Source: a virus. Taken from it: a stretch of 30,830 bases of DNA. Position numbers and translations under genes: made by a program. Where the stretch lies: IMG/VR virus record IMGVR_UViG_3300025168_000396, positions 1-30,830 of that record. One strand, written 5' to 3'. The stretch's first letter is position 1; every line of letters starts with the position of its first letter. A model generated the notes under the pieces. That model worked only from the letters and a program-made list of their open reading frames with translations. It ran no database searches and was not told the DNA's origin. Shown one piece after another: positions 1 to 8,087 of the stretch.

Positions 1-1736
1 GTTTCCCATACATCGGTTCTATAAGTTAAAAACTTCTTACGAATTTGAAGTCTTCTAACTAAGCTTCCGTCTGCTCCGAATATTTGGTCTACTACCCCAT
101 GGGGGTTACTACTTTTAGACTCGGCCCAACGAGCACTATCATATCGGGTGGTATAAAATCTATCCAGATAGTTTCTTACACAAGGAATAAATTGACCTCG
201 ATGAAAGTATAAGCCTTGATTATAACTAACACCACCGCCGTACTCAGCACCATCATTCAATATTGGCCCAGCTCCCCATATTTGCCCCCAATCCGGAACC
301 CCTTGATAACTTGTAGGGTATGAAGGGCTAAGGCTTGGAGTGGGAAGGTCACCATGTCTAGAATATGTAGGAGCAGCTTGAAGTAATGGCCTGTCAATAC
401 AATTCTCCATGGCTCGCAATCTACCTTCATGATTTCCAAGACTAATATCCCGTTGGCCTCGAAGTTCGTATCTATTCCACTGGTCTTCCTGAAGAATATA
501 ATTAACGAGGTATTGGTATTCTGAGTCCCTTATAGTAAAATACCTGTTAGTTGCTCTAGCTCTATAACCGTTAGATATTGATTGTCGTTCAGACAATGTT
601 AGCTCAGCGGACCGAAACAAAGGTCTAATGTCTTGAATCCAAGAACTCTCGATTGGAGTTCTAGCGTACCCTTTAGGGATTTTTACATATGCGACAGGGA
701 CCGTAAACAAACCTACACCAGCATCATGACCTGTGTTTACATCTGTAACATTTAAAGTACTTGATAAAATTGCTTGAAAGGTATCATCTAACCCAGGAGG
801 AATATGGTAAGAACTATTCACAACATCATCGGGAGCGGGAACTGTACCATATGTTCTGGTGGGAGACATCTCCTCTACGGAAGTTTTACCCATACCGTAA
901 GTTCTAGCAGTTCTTAATCCCTGAGTAAGGTCATTACGAAGATTTGTTCTGTACTTAGAAACACCTGTGTCAGCATAAAAGTCGAAGTCGGGGTCAATAT
1001 TAGGACTTATAGGACGGGACATTGTAATTTTAATGTCCTCATCCTTGTACATTCCAGTGTGAAGTACGTTAGCAAACACAGGCTCACCATCGGCACCAAA
1101 TAGAGGAGTGTTTCTAAACCCAGCACCTTTAACAACAACCAGCCAAGAAGTTCCGTCTTGTCCTAAAACTGTGTTGTGGCGACCAAATTGGTCACTAGCA
1201 GGAAAACCTTGAACACAAACCAAGTCCATCCGATGGTCAGGTGCGTCAGGGTCTTGGGAAAGGGGGGCTGTCCAGTTAAAGTCATCGTCGCTCCACTCAT
1301 CAAAAGTAACTCCACCTCCACCAAAAAACACAACGGAGGTTCTTTGTGATTCCCCCATTTCGTGAAATTCGTTGGATGCGGTTGTGTCGGCTAACCCTCT
1401 ATCTTCTTCACTTCCTCCTCTAGAAGTATTAATGCCGGACCCTTTCGATTTAGGCACATCCATCGGACCTGACCTTGTAGGCATTCTGCAAATGAAAGAG
1501 CCAGGTTCAACATACAACTCACTCTCAATATCTCCCGTACGAGGTTTTAAAGAGAAAAAGTCTTTTCTTGTATAGTTTGCGTCTCCTTCTTCTTTTAATT
1601 TTTCGTACAAGGTGTCAACCTGTTTTTGAAGAAGTACGTCATTTTTAGCAAGTGCTTCTAAAGGAGCGTTGTCATCCCTATAGTCGTAAGTGCCTATAGG
1701 TCCGTGCATCCTTACTTTGTTTACTTTATTAACCAT
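1..1736 (-). CDS. Virion structural / peripheral baseplate or fibre protein, 3' end cut by window edge
   Basis: I translated this frame by hand. It is open from ATG at 1736 to the window edge: 578 codons, with the C-terminus missing. The start follows the TAA of the upstream gene by one base. Residues about 17-43 hold the peptide YDYRDDNAPLEALAKND, seen in related form in the two genes upstream. Residues about 160-420 match the neighbouring 630-aa protein: APDHRMDL, GTVPAPDDVVNSSY, VPVAYVKIPKGY, RSAELTLSERQ and NHEGRL all have counterparts there. After about residue 430 the two diverge; this one continues with a Pro/Tyr/Gly-rich segment and then an Arg/Lys-rich stretch (RRLQIRKKF) near the edge. 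I know no catalytic motif in it. Its position after the wedge genes and its paralogy suggest an adhesin-type virion component with a conserved base and a variable distal part. The structural role is likely; the exact function is unknown. Confidence 0.82.
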   Translation of the reverse strand, partial: MVNKVNKVRMHGPIGTYDYRDDNAPLEALAKNDVLLQKQVDTLYEKLKEEGDANYTRKDFFSLKPRTGDIESELYVEPGSFICRMPTRSGPMDVPKSKGSGINTSRGGSEEDRGLADTTASNEFHEMGESQRTSVVFFGGGGVTFDEWSDDDFNWTAPLSQDPDAPDHRMDLVCVQGFPASDQFGRHNTVLGQDGTSWLVVVKGAGFRNTPLFGADGEPVFANVLHTGMYKDEDIKITMSRPISPNIDPDFDFYADTGVSKYRTNLRNDLTQGLRTARTYGMGKTSVEEMSPTRTYGTVPAPDDVVNSSYHIPPGLDDTFQAILSSTLNVTDVNTGHDAGVGLFTVPVAYVKIPKGYARTPIESSWIQDIRPLFRSAELTLSERQSISNGYRARATNRYFTIRDSEYQYLVNYILQEDQWNRYELRGQRDISLGNHEGRLRAMENCIDRPLLQAAPTYSRHGDLPTPSLSPSYPTSYQGVPDWGQIWGAGPILNDGAEYGGGVSYNQGLYFHRGQFIPCVRNYLDRFYTTRYDSARWAESKSSNPHGVVDQIFGADGSLVRRLQIRKKFLTYRTDVWE

Positions 1737-1737
1737 T

Positions 1738-3630
1738 TTAGAAAATGTGGTCGCTTGCTAATTCAGCTCCAGAGTATAAGTCAGGGGTCGCGGATAAACC
1801 AATAAGAGTTACAGATACTTGCATCTGACCTTCAGTCCAAAAAGTGGTATATCTGTCATTCATCCAAAACTTCCAGCTAGGGTAGTCCGTGGTTTTAATT
1901 CTTTTGCTGGTGTCCGTACAACCAAAATCAAAGTCTATATACCCAGGATTTAGGTCTCCAATTGGATTGCCATCAGCATCTACAGTTTGGTAATCTGATT
2001 GGCGGAAAATATCGTAAGCCCAAGCGTCTCCCCCCCACTTCATTTCCATATTAGGAGTACATATAATACCGTCTACTCCCCCTCCAGTATAACCTAATTC
2101 AGTAGTATTAAGTCTGTAGAACCCGGAAGGCATCGATAAATGTGGGTCGTTATAATTAGCACCATCTCGCGTTGCTGCACCATGTGCTTCGTCTGCGATA
2201 TGAAACATAATTTGTGTATACAACATCCATTGACCAGGGCCTGCTTCATACCTTATAGCTCGAACAGTCTTTTTATAGGTTCCGTGATTCCGCCTGAAAT
2301 GTCCGGAACCTCCTGGCATAAAACCGTCCTCAAATTCAAAACGTCCACTAAGTCTATCCGGGTCGGTTTCGGTTGAGTCTAAGTAGAAAGGGGCTTCTTC
2401 TTGACCATCCATGCATGCAATATTGACAGGTTGGAATACTTCCACGTTAGCCTGCGCTCGCATTTTACTTTCTAAAGTTTGTATTCTTCCTTCATGGTCT
2501 TGCTGCTCCAGATTACCCATACCTTGAACCGTTACCTTTTTAAGGTGGACATAATCAGGGTCTTCGACCGTCATAAATCGGTTATTTAAACTAGGAGCAT
2601 GAGAGGTCGCGATTGCTTGTCGTTCAGATAAGGTTAACTCTGCAGAGCGGAAGAAAGGTCTTATATCCACTAACCCAGTTATAGGGAGCGTGGTGCCGGC
2701 CAAGTACCCTCTAGGGACTTTAATATATGCGACGGGTAAACAAAACACACCAAGATTGTTTCTCTGTTCTTCGGCCCAAACATCTAGAGCTAGTGTAGAG
2801 ATTCCAGGAGTGTGGGAAATGTATCCTGCAGGTTCGGTATTACTTTTATAAGAGCTATTTACGATATCATCGGGTGCGGGTATAGTCCCTTCTTCTCTAC
2901 CGAGAACATCTACTTGCGACAAGCCAAGAAGTTTACCTTCCAAGCCGTCCACACTTATAATGTCTCCTTGTTGTCTAGCGGGTATTGTACTGTCTACTCT
3001 AAAGTAGCCCCCTCTTACATAACCTAATCTTGCAGTGTCCTCCGCGTTGCCAAACCTTTGCATAGTTTCGTTAGACTCATCCATTCCAGGGGAAGCCTGG
3101 ATGTATAGTAAATCTATTCTGTAGTCCGGGGCGTCACTGTCTGTGAAGTCCTCATCGTTAAAAGATGGAATTTCAATCTCGTGGGTATCGACGTACTGTA
3201 TGACAGCGTTTCTTACCGCTGACTTAGCTTCGAACTGTTCGGCCATACTTCTTCCGGCATCCAAGGTTCTTGCTTGGCTTGAACCACCAGGGTCAGATAA
3301 GGACACAGTTTCGGAGTCGACGTCAGACCCGAACTTTCTTTCCATTAGACCATTTTCAAAGTTCGCCTTAGTATTTACACGAGCAATAAAATTACCATCC
3401 TTTACACGCACCACTCCATCTCTATTAAAATAAGGAAGAAGTTCAGAAAAAACTCCCCGGTCAGGAGTGTTCAAAACATTATCAATTCTTGTATTTAAAT
3501 TATCGATTTGCTCCTGTAAAGACATATCGTTAGCTTCTAAATCCTGAAGAGGGAGATTGTCTACTTGATAGTAGTAAGGGTCCCCCGGGAGGTAATATCT
3601 AATATTTGGATTAATTCGTTCTCTAGCCAT
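1738..3630 (-). CDS. Virion structural / peripheral baseplate or fibre protein (630 aa), tandem paralogue of the next gene
   Basis: Starts at ATG 3630 in a TAATG overlap with the stop of the upstream beta-helix gene. The N-terminus contains YYYQVDNLPLQDLEAND (residues 19-35), the putative docking peptide, followed by a Gln/Asn/Asp-rich heptad-like stretch (QEQIDNLNTRIDNVL) that could form a short coiled coil. The middle carries APDYRIDLLYIQ, GTIPAPDDIVNSSY (about 247), LPVAYIKVPRGY and RSAELTLSERQ (about 325-336), all matched in the downstream gene. Residues about 395-630 are unrelated to that gene and rich in Trp, Tyr, Gly and Asp, as in a beta-rich receptor-binding head. No signal peptide, membrane segment or catalytic motif is seen. 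I infer a peripheral tail protein with a conserved base and an exchangeable tip. I do not recognise a named family. Confidence 0.88.
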   Translation of the reverse strand: MARERINPNIRYYLPGDPYYYQVDNLPLQDLEANDMSLQEQIDNLNTRIDNVLNTPDRGVFSELLPYFNRDGVVRVKDGNFIARVNTKANFENGLMERKFGSDVDSETVSLSDPGGSSQARTLDAGRSMAEQFEAKSAVRNAVIQYVDTHEIEIPSFNDEDFTDSDAPDYRIDLLYIQASPGMDESNETMQRFGNAEDTARLGYVRGGYFRVDSTIPARQQGDIISVDGLEGKLLGLSQVDVLGREEGTIPAPDDIVNSSYKSNTEPAGYISHTPGISTLALDVWAEEQRNNLGVFCLPVAYIKVPRGYLAGTTLPITGLVDIRPFFRSAELTLSERQAIATSHAPSLNNRFMTVEDPDYVHLKKVTVQGMGNLEQQDHEGRIQTLESKMRAQANVEVFQPVNIACMDGQEEAPFYLDSTETDPDRLSGRFEFEDGFMPGGSGHFRRNHGTYKKTVRAIRYEAGPGQWMLYTQIMFHIADEAHGAATRDGANYNDPHLSMPSGFYRLNTTELGYTGGGVDGIICTPNMEMKWGGDAWAYDIFRQSDYQTVDADGNPIGDLNPGYIDFDFGCTDTSKRIKTTDYPSWKFWMNDRYTTFWTEGQMQVSVTLIGLSATPDLYSGAELASDHIF

Positions 3631-6600
3631 TATAATAACCTATCTAAGTCGAAGAGATTTAAAGAGCGACAACCTACACCATAAGTGGCGTCAGCTGTAT
3701 CTGCGTCTCTCCCCTCACCACCGACGCCAAGAGCGTTTGTAGTTGAGTGGTAAATTGAAAGCGCGTTAACTTTTTTACTAGAAGCATGTTTAGCGTTCGT
3801 AAACAAGTTAGCGCCGGATTCATCTAAGAAATTTCTCATGTAACCTTGCCAATCCATATGCAATGGAGGTATAGGCATACCAGGTACATTCCTTCGAGTA
3901 ACCCCGCGTGCGTCAACGTATTCATTAATCATGCCTTGTATTCCAGCAGGATGGTTAGTTGCTGAAGCAGCCCAACCTTGACCAAAAACGTCTTCGGTTC
4001 CAGAAAAACCTCCAATCGCATTAACAGCGCTGGCTCCTTCTAGACCGGTAGACATCAACAACTCATCAGAACCAGACAAACTCATAGCATGCCGGGACCA
4101 AGTTTGGTATCCTGCGCCATTAATTTGGTCTATAGCTCCGCCGAATTGGAACCCTGGACTGATTACGTTGGCTCCTAAAGTACCACCACTAACCTCTACT
4201 AGAGATTTTAGGTGACCTCTATGCCCGAGAAGCAATCGGAAAATACCGTAATTCTCAAAACCTCTATCTAAATCCGCAACGCGAAGTTTAGGGTTGTATG
4301 TTGTCGCCAAACCTCCAGCTCCGTAATAATCTAAAGCAACACCATTAGCCCACTTACCTCTAGGTCCGTGAGCATTGTTTGCTTCACACCAAGAGCTTGG
4401 GTCTAACGTGTTAACCTTACAGTTTGCGACGTGAATACGTGAAGTGTCAGCGATATTCCACATCATTAAATTAGATGCATATGCCGGATATACTACTGAA
4501 GGTAATGCACCATCGGTATACCCATTCTGTTCAGAGTTTGGTTCGGGCATAAACGAACTTGCATTATACAAAGTTGCCGCATTGCCGTTGTTGAACCTAA
4601 CTTTAGTAATTCCTGAAGCGTTGAAAGCTGAACTGTCCATCATGTAACCTCCTGGTTCATGAGAAGCTAATGTGGTTGGCGCCGTACGAGACCACCAGTT
4701 TGCACCGTTGGCCAAGTAAGGGTCATGGTTTCCCATAAGTCGGTGTGACCCTTTGTAATCGTAAAATACTCCTGAACAGCTAGAGGCGTCTCCTTCAAAT
4801 TTGAAGTTAACTCCGTTTACATCCACAGTACTATTTCCAATTGCTCTAACGCACATCCCACCTACAGACATTATAAGCCTTCTCTCAGGATTAGAAATGC
4901 CTTGGCTTAAGGAAACGTCTCTTTTATGACGAGCAGGGGTGGCTGCCAGTTTTACAGATTCTAAACCAATCATACCACTTGTAAATCCGTTAGGGAAAAA
5001 TCTAAAGTATCCGGCAGACGTACATGCGGACAACTGTCTGTCCATCTGTGATGGGTGATTGTTGTTCATTAAAGGGTCTGTTGAGTAGTTGGATAAGTGA
5101 TTTGAATCGCTTGCCCATCCACCAATATGATATATTCTAATATTTGAATTTTTATTTACAACTAAGCCCGCACGGGTTGAATGTATTTCCACAGAAGTTT
5201 GTTCAGCGTCGTTCGTGCTATCCGTTTGAATAGAACTACAGTTAAACCGGTCGACATCTACCTTAGTCTCACTCCCGTCAATAGTCGGAGGACCAAACAG
5301 CATAGTAGAACCATCCTCAGCAAGAACAGGAACTCCAAATCTTGATAATTTAGTAGGTCCTGTAAACTCGACTACAGAATTTCTACCTGAGTACACGCCA
5401 GCTGTTTGCCAGTTATGGCTTAGTTCATCTACTGCCATAGCGGCTTGAGGTACAGTGGTTAAAGATGTACGTGCTTTGCTTGTACCTCTAAATATAACTT
5501 TTGAGTTATCAGTTACAGATACACAAGCCCCTTTAATACTAGAAAATTGGGACTTTGAGGCACAGGCTAAACCTACAAACTCAGCACGAGAACCGTTCTT
5601 TACCACAATAGCAGGAAGGTCACAAGTGTCGGTTGCGGTCGTAATCGTTTTACTTGCACCTACTGCAAACATGTAATCATAAAGCAAGGATTTAGCGCCG
5701 CCGTTAATATTTGCGCCTGCACCACCCCAGCACCCAAGATTCTTTCTGACCTCGTCACACTTATACGGGTTTACTTGGCTACTATTATCAAGTATTAAGT
5801 TCTGTCCATTTCGTGAACATGTGTAGGACCGTTTGTAAGAAACGGAACTATCTCCATTGTGGCCATTCGTATCGCCTCCTAACTTATCTCCGAAATAACC
5901 ATAAACTAGTCTTGAGTTATCTAAAGCAAACCCCGTTAACCCGTTGTCTTCAACAGTGAATTGAGTAAGATTTAAAGTAGAATTATTGGCTTCGACTCCG
6001 TGATTATGATTTAAAAAAGAATCAAAAATACCAAGCCATGTTATTTGAGAACCTTCTAACTTTAAGCCGGTTTTGTTTCCGTAAGTTTGTAAAAAGGAAG
6101 TTACGTTATCATTTCCAGCACCTCGTGTTCTTGGTAAAAGGTTATTTGTTTCAGTCCACAAAGTTCCTCCATGTAATTTAGAAGATTCTAGTAAAATTCC
6201 AATTTCGTTTTTAGTGAAGTTGTAAAGATTACGTCGGTCATTTGGTTGCGCGGCAAGGGTTAAAGCATCAGTGCTTTCGTCTACCGAGGCAAAAAAGATT
6301 TCAGAATTTACTGCGTACAAACCAACACCGTAGTTGTCATGGTTGGAAGTTCTAGCTACTGTTCCGCCGTCATGCTCATAGTTGCGATAGCAAACTAAAC
6401 CACTGGCTATGCTTACACTTGAGTTCTTAACATATACCCCAGCTTTGGAACATCTCATTACGGCACAATCTTCCAGAATAATCTCTGAGTCTACAATTTC
6501 AATACCGTGAGTTCGTACATGCTTTAGGGTAGCTCCCGTTCCGTAGTTTGAACCATCGACGCATAGACCTGTTAATTTAATATCACCGCGGCAACCTCTA

Positions 6601-7463
6601 ATTGAAATGCCATGATATACATTACCGTAAACACTTCCTGTTGCAATATGAGAGGTTGTGTCTACTCCTCTAGCGGTTCCTAGGTATGTCTTTCGATTAC
6701 TCATAGAAGATGGAGAAGGGTCTAAAGTTGCAATAGACAAATCGTTAGTAGCAGCATAAGGTAACCCAGAAACTCCGTTGGCAACAGCATGTGCAGACAC
6801 TCCTTCTGTCCAAACAGAAAGATTTAAAGTTTCATCTACTAAGTCGGGACCTCTCTGAAAGAATCCTCTAGAACCACTAGTTTGCCAAGAGGTAGCATCA
6901 TAGATGCCGTAGTTAAACCTTGTAGATTTAACATTCGTTAAAGCAGTCCACAAATCAGTATCACTGCCATTACCAACCTGGCAAAGTGTGTTTACTGCTC
7001 CCTCGGCTCCGACATGGGATGACGAGACAGCCACTACTGTAGAGCTAGAGTCTTTAGCGAATAGCCTGTTTCTAATTTCTAATTGACCGTCACCTTCAGT
7101 TACAACATTTGCTAGGTCCCAAGTTCCTAATGCTCCGTACTTACAAACCTCAACTAAAACTTTGTATGTTAGTTTTTTAGGAATAAGGTCTAGGATTTTA
7201 TTCATATCAGAGTAAATTCCGTATTCCGCGTTTTCAGCAGACGATAACGTATAAGTTACTGCTGTTGCGCCTGTAGGACGCGATGACTCATTAAAACCAG
7301 CATGGCGAAGAAGGGTATCAGTCCTGTCTTTAAGTTGCTGAAGTGGGATGTTGTCTTGTTCCCAGTTATAAAAAGTACTCGCATCAAACATGGTGATGCT
7401 AGGGAACACCTCAGTATGAGAGGTGGTTCCTTGTGTAAGAGATGTGAAATTTTGGTATGCCAT
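3630..7463 (-). CDS. Tail-spike-like protein with right-handed beta-helix region (1277 aa)
   Basis: The start is ATG 7463 in a TAATG overlap with the preceding gene. Residues 31-57 (YNWEQDNIPLQQLKDRTD, then a short helix) carry the docking peptide also found in the next two genes. From roughly residue 270 to 750 the sequence shows short repeating strand-turn units typical of pectate-lyase-type beta-helices: HGIEIVDSEIILEDC, AGVYVKNSSVSI, YGVGLYAVNSEIFF, IGILLESSKLHGG, TGLKLEGSQITW, HGVEANNSTLNL and TGFALDNSRLVYG. Each rung pairs a Gly-aliphatic strand with an Asn/Ser turn. Phage beta-helix proteins of this type are often trimeric spikes that bind or cut surface polysaccharide. I see no assignable catalytic residues, so depolymerase activity is possible but unproven. 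The remaining C-terminal 500 residues are Ser/Asn/Gly-rich and end in NLFDLDRLL. Confidence 0.88.
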   Translation of the reverse strand: MAYQNFTSLTQGTTSHTEVFPSITMFDASTFYNWEQDNIPLQQLKDRTDTLLRHAGFNESSRPTGATAVTYTLSSAENAEYGIYSDMNKILDLIPKKLTYKVLVEVCKYGALGTWDLANVVTEGDGQLEIRNRLFAKDSSSTVVAVSSSHVGAEGAVNTLCQVGNGSDTDLWTALTNVKSTRFNYGIYDATSWQTSGSRGFFQRGPDLVDETLNLSVWTEGVSAHAVANGVSGLPYAATNDLSIATLDPSPSSMSNRKTYLGTARGVDTTSHIATGSVYGNVYHGISIRGCRGDIKLTGLCVDGSNYGTGATLKHVRTHGIEIVDSEIILEDCAVMRCSKAGVYVKNSSVSIASGLVCYRNYEHDGGTVARTSNHDNYGVGLYAVNSEIFFASVDESTDALTLAAQPNDRRNLYNFTKNEIGILLESSKLHGGTLWTETNNLLPRTRGAGNDNVTSFLQTYGNKTGLKLEGSQITWLGIFDSFLNHNHGVEANNSTLNLTQFTVEDNGLTGFALDNSRLVYGYFGDKLGGDTNGHNGDSSVSYKRSYTCSRNGQNLILDNSSQVNPYKCDEVRKNLGCWGGAGANINGGAKSLLYDYMFAVGASKTITTATDTCDLPAIVVKNGSRAEFVGLACASKSQFSSIKGACVSVTDNSKVIFRGTSKARTSLTTVPQAAMAVDELSHNWQTAGVYSGRNSVVEFTGPTKLSRFGVPVLAEDGSTMLFGPPTIDGSETKVDVDRFNCSSIQTDSTNDAEQTSVEIHSTRAGLVVNKNSNIRIYHIGGWASDSNHLSNYSTDPLMNNNHPSQMDRQLSACTSAGYFRFFPNGFTSGMIGLESVKLAATPARHKRDVSLSQGISNPERRLIMSVGGMCVRAIGNSTVDVNGVNFKFEGDASSCSGVFYDYKGSHRLMGNHDPYLANGANWWSRTAPTTLASHEPGGYMMDSSAFNASGITKVRFNNGNAATLYNASSFMPEPNSEQNGYTDGALPSVVYPAYASNLMMWNIADTSRIHVANCKVNTLDPSSWCEANNAHGPRGKWANGVALDYYGAGGLATTYNPKLRVADLDRGFENYGIFRLLLGHRGHLKSLVEVSGGTLGANVISPGFQFGGAIDQINGAGYQTWSRHAMSLSGSDELLMSTGLEGASAVNAIGGFSGTEDVFGQGWAASATNHPAGIQGMINEYVDARGVTRRNVPGMPIPPLHMDWQGYMRNFLDESGANLFTNAKHASSKKVNALSIYHSTTNALGVGGEGRDADTADATYGVGCRSLNLFDLDRLL

Positions 7464-8086
7464 TAGAATTCAATTGTCCACCTAAAATCTAAGGTGAATT
7501 CGTTTGTTTTAACTATGTTAGCAAAAGCTCGATAGGCAATCATATGCAAAACCGGGGGGGATACTTCCCTTGGGTTGTTCGCGAAGATTGCAACCTCGCA
7601 TAGTGCTCCACCGTTGGTAATATGGTCAGGAACGTTGCAAGCACTATCGTTTAAAATAAGCCTCCACATAACTTTCCTGTCAGATACTCGGTGTACAAAT
7701 GCATTAGGGATTTTTACAAAGTCGTTGTTTATTAATGTCCCTGCTGAAGTTAAGTACTTCATAGAAGATACTGTAAGCCCTATAGTATTTTCACTTCCGT
7801 ACTCAATGGCAGGGATGGCTGACAAGAGGTCGGCTCTCCCTGAAACTTGTACGTTGTCACGGTTTCGAATTACTACGGACGAGGCGCCGGTACCAATCTG
7901 CATCCAATTAGCTTGAAAGGAGCTTACGTTAGAGTCCGCGTCTGCGGCAAAGGCGTGAGCTAGATTAACGCCCATACCGCTGGTAATGACGTTGTGCTCA
8001 CTGTAATGCAGCTCTTCAGCTCCATTAGGATACACCTTGTAAACTTCAAGGTGTCCATTAATACTGTTTAAGTCGGATAATCTCAT
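7463..8086 (-). CDS. Small tail/fibre protein (207 aa), compact relative of the 1558-aa protein upstream
   Basis: Start ATG 8086 lies one base after the TAA of the upstream gene. The N-terminal part reads GHLEVYKVYPNGAEELHYSE, then NVITSGMGVNLAHAF and MQIGTGAS (62-69), followed by RNRDN. This pattern (a strand with 'NG', then 'N.V..G' and a 'IGTG' turn) occurs in many phage tail proteins. The C-terminus ends LDFRWTIEF. Both ends resemble the 1558-aa protein encoded just before it (GIVEVFQVKNG, DNMVVHGG, LTLGAGQ with KRDSR, and a final IIWSLKF). It is therefore probably a compact, all-beta domain that caps or docks a peripheral fibre or baseplate assembly, in a form without the large insertion of its neighbour. 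No enzymatic motif is visible. The structural role is likely and the precise place in the virion unknown. Confidence 0.85.
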   Translation of the reverse strand: MRLSDLNSINGHLEVYKVYPNGAEELHYSEHNVITSGMGVNLAHAFAADADSNVSSFQANWMQIGTGASSVVIRNRDNVQVSGRADLLSAIPAIEYGSENTIGLTVSSMKYLTSAGTLINNDFVKIPNAFVHRVSDRKVMWRLILNDSACNVPDHITNGGALCEVAIFANNPREVSPPVLHMIAYRAFANIVKTNEFTLDFRWTIEF

Positions 8087-8087
8087 T

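Noticed and set aside
257-439. Short minus-strand frame of 60 codons
   Set aside because: Lies in another frame within the edge-cut structural gene, which is open over the full 1,736 bases and has a paralogue next to it.
1-7463. Diversity-generating retroelement acting on the variable tail-protein tips
   Set aside because: No reverse transcriptase, template repeat or adenine-biased variable repeat is visible in the window; the divergence of the tips looks like module replacement.
3630-7463. Calling the 1277-aa protein a polysaccharide depolymerase
   Set aside because: The beta-helix pattern is clear, but no catalytic residues can be assigned by eye, so only the fold is claimed.
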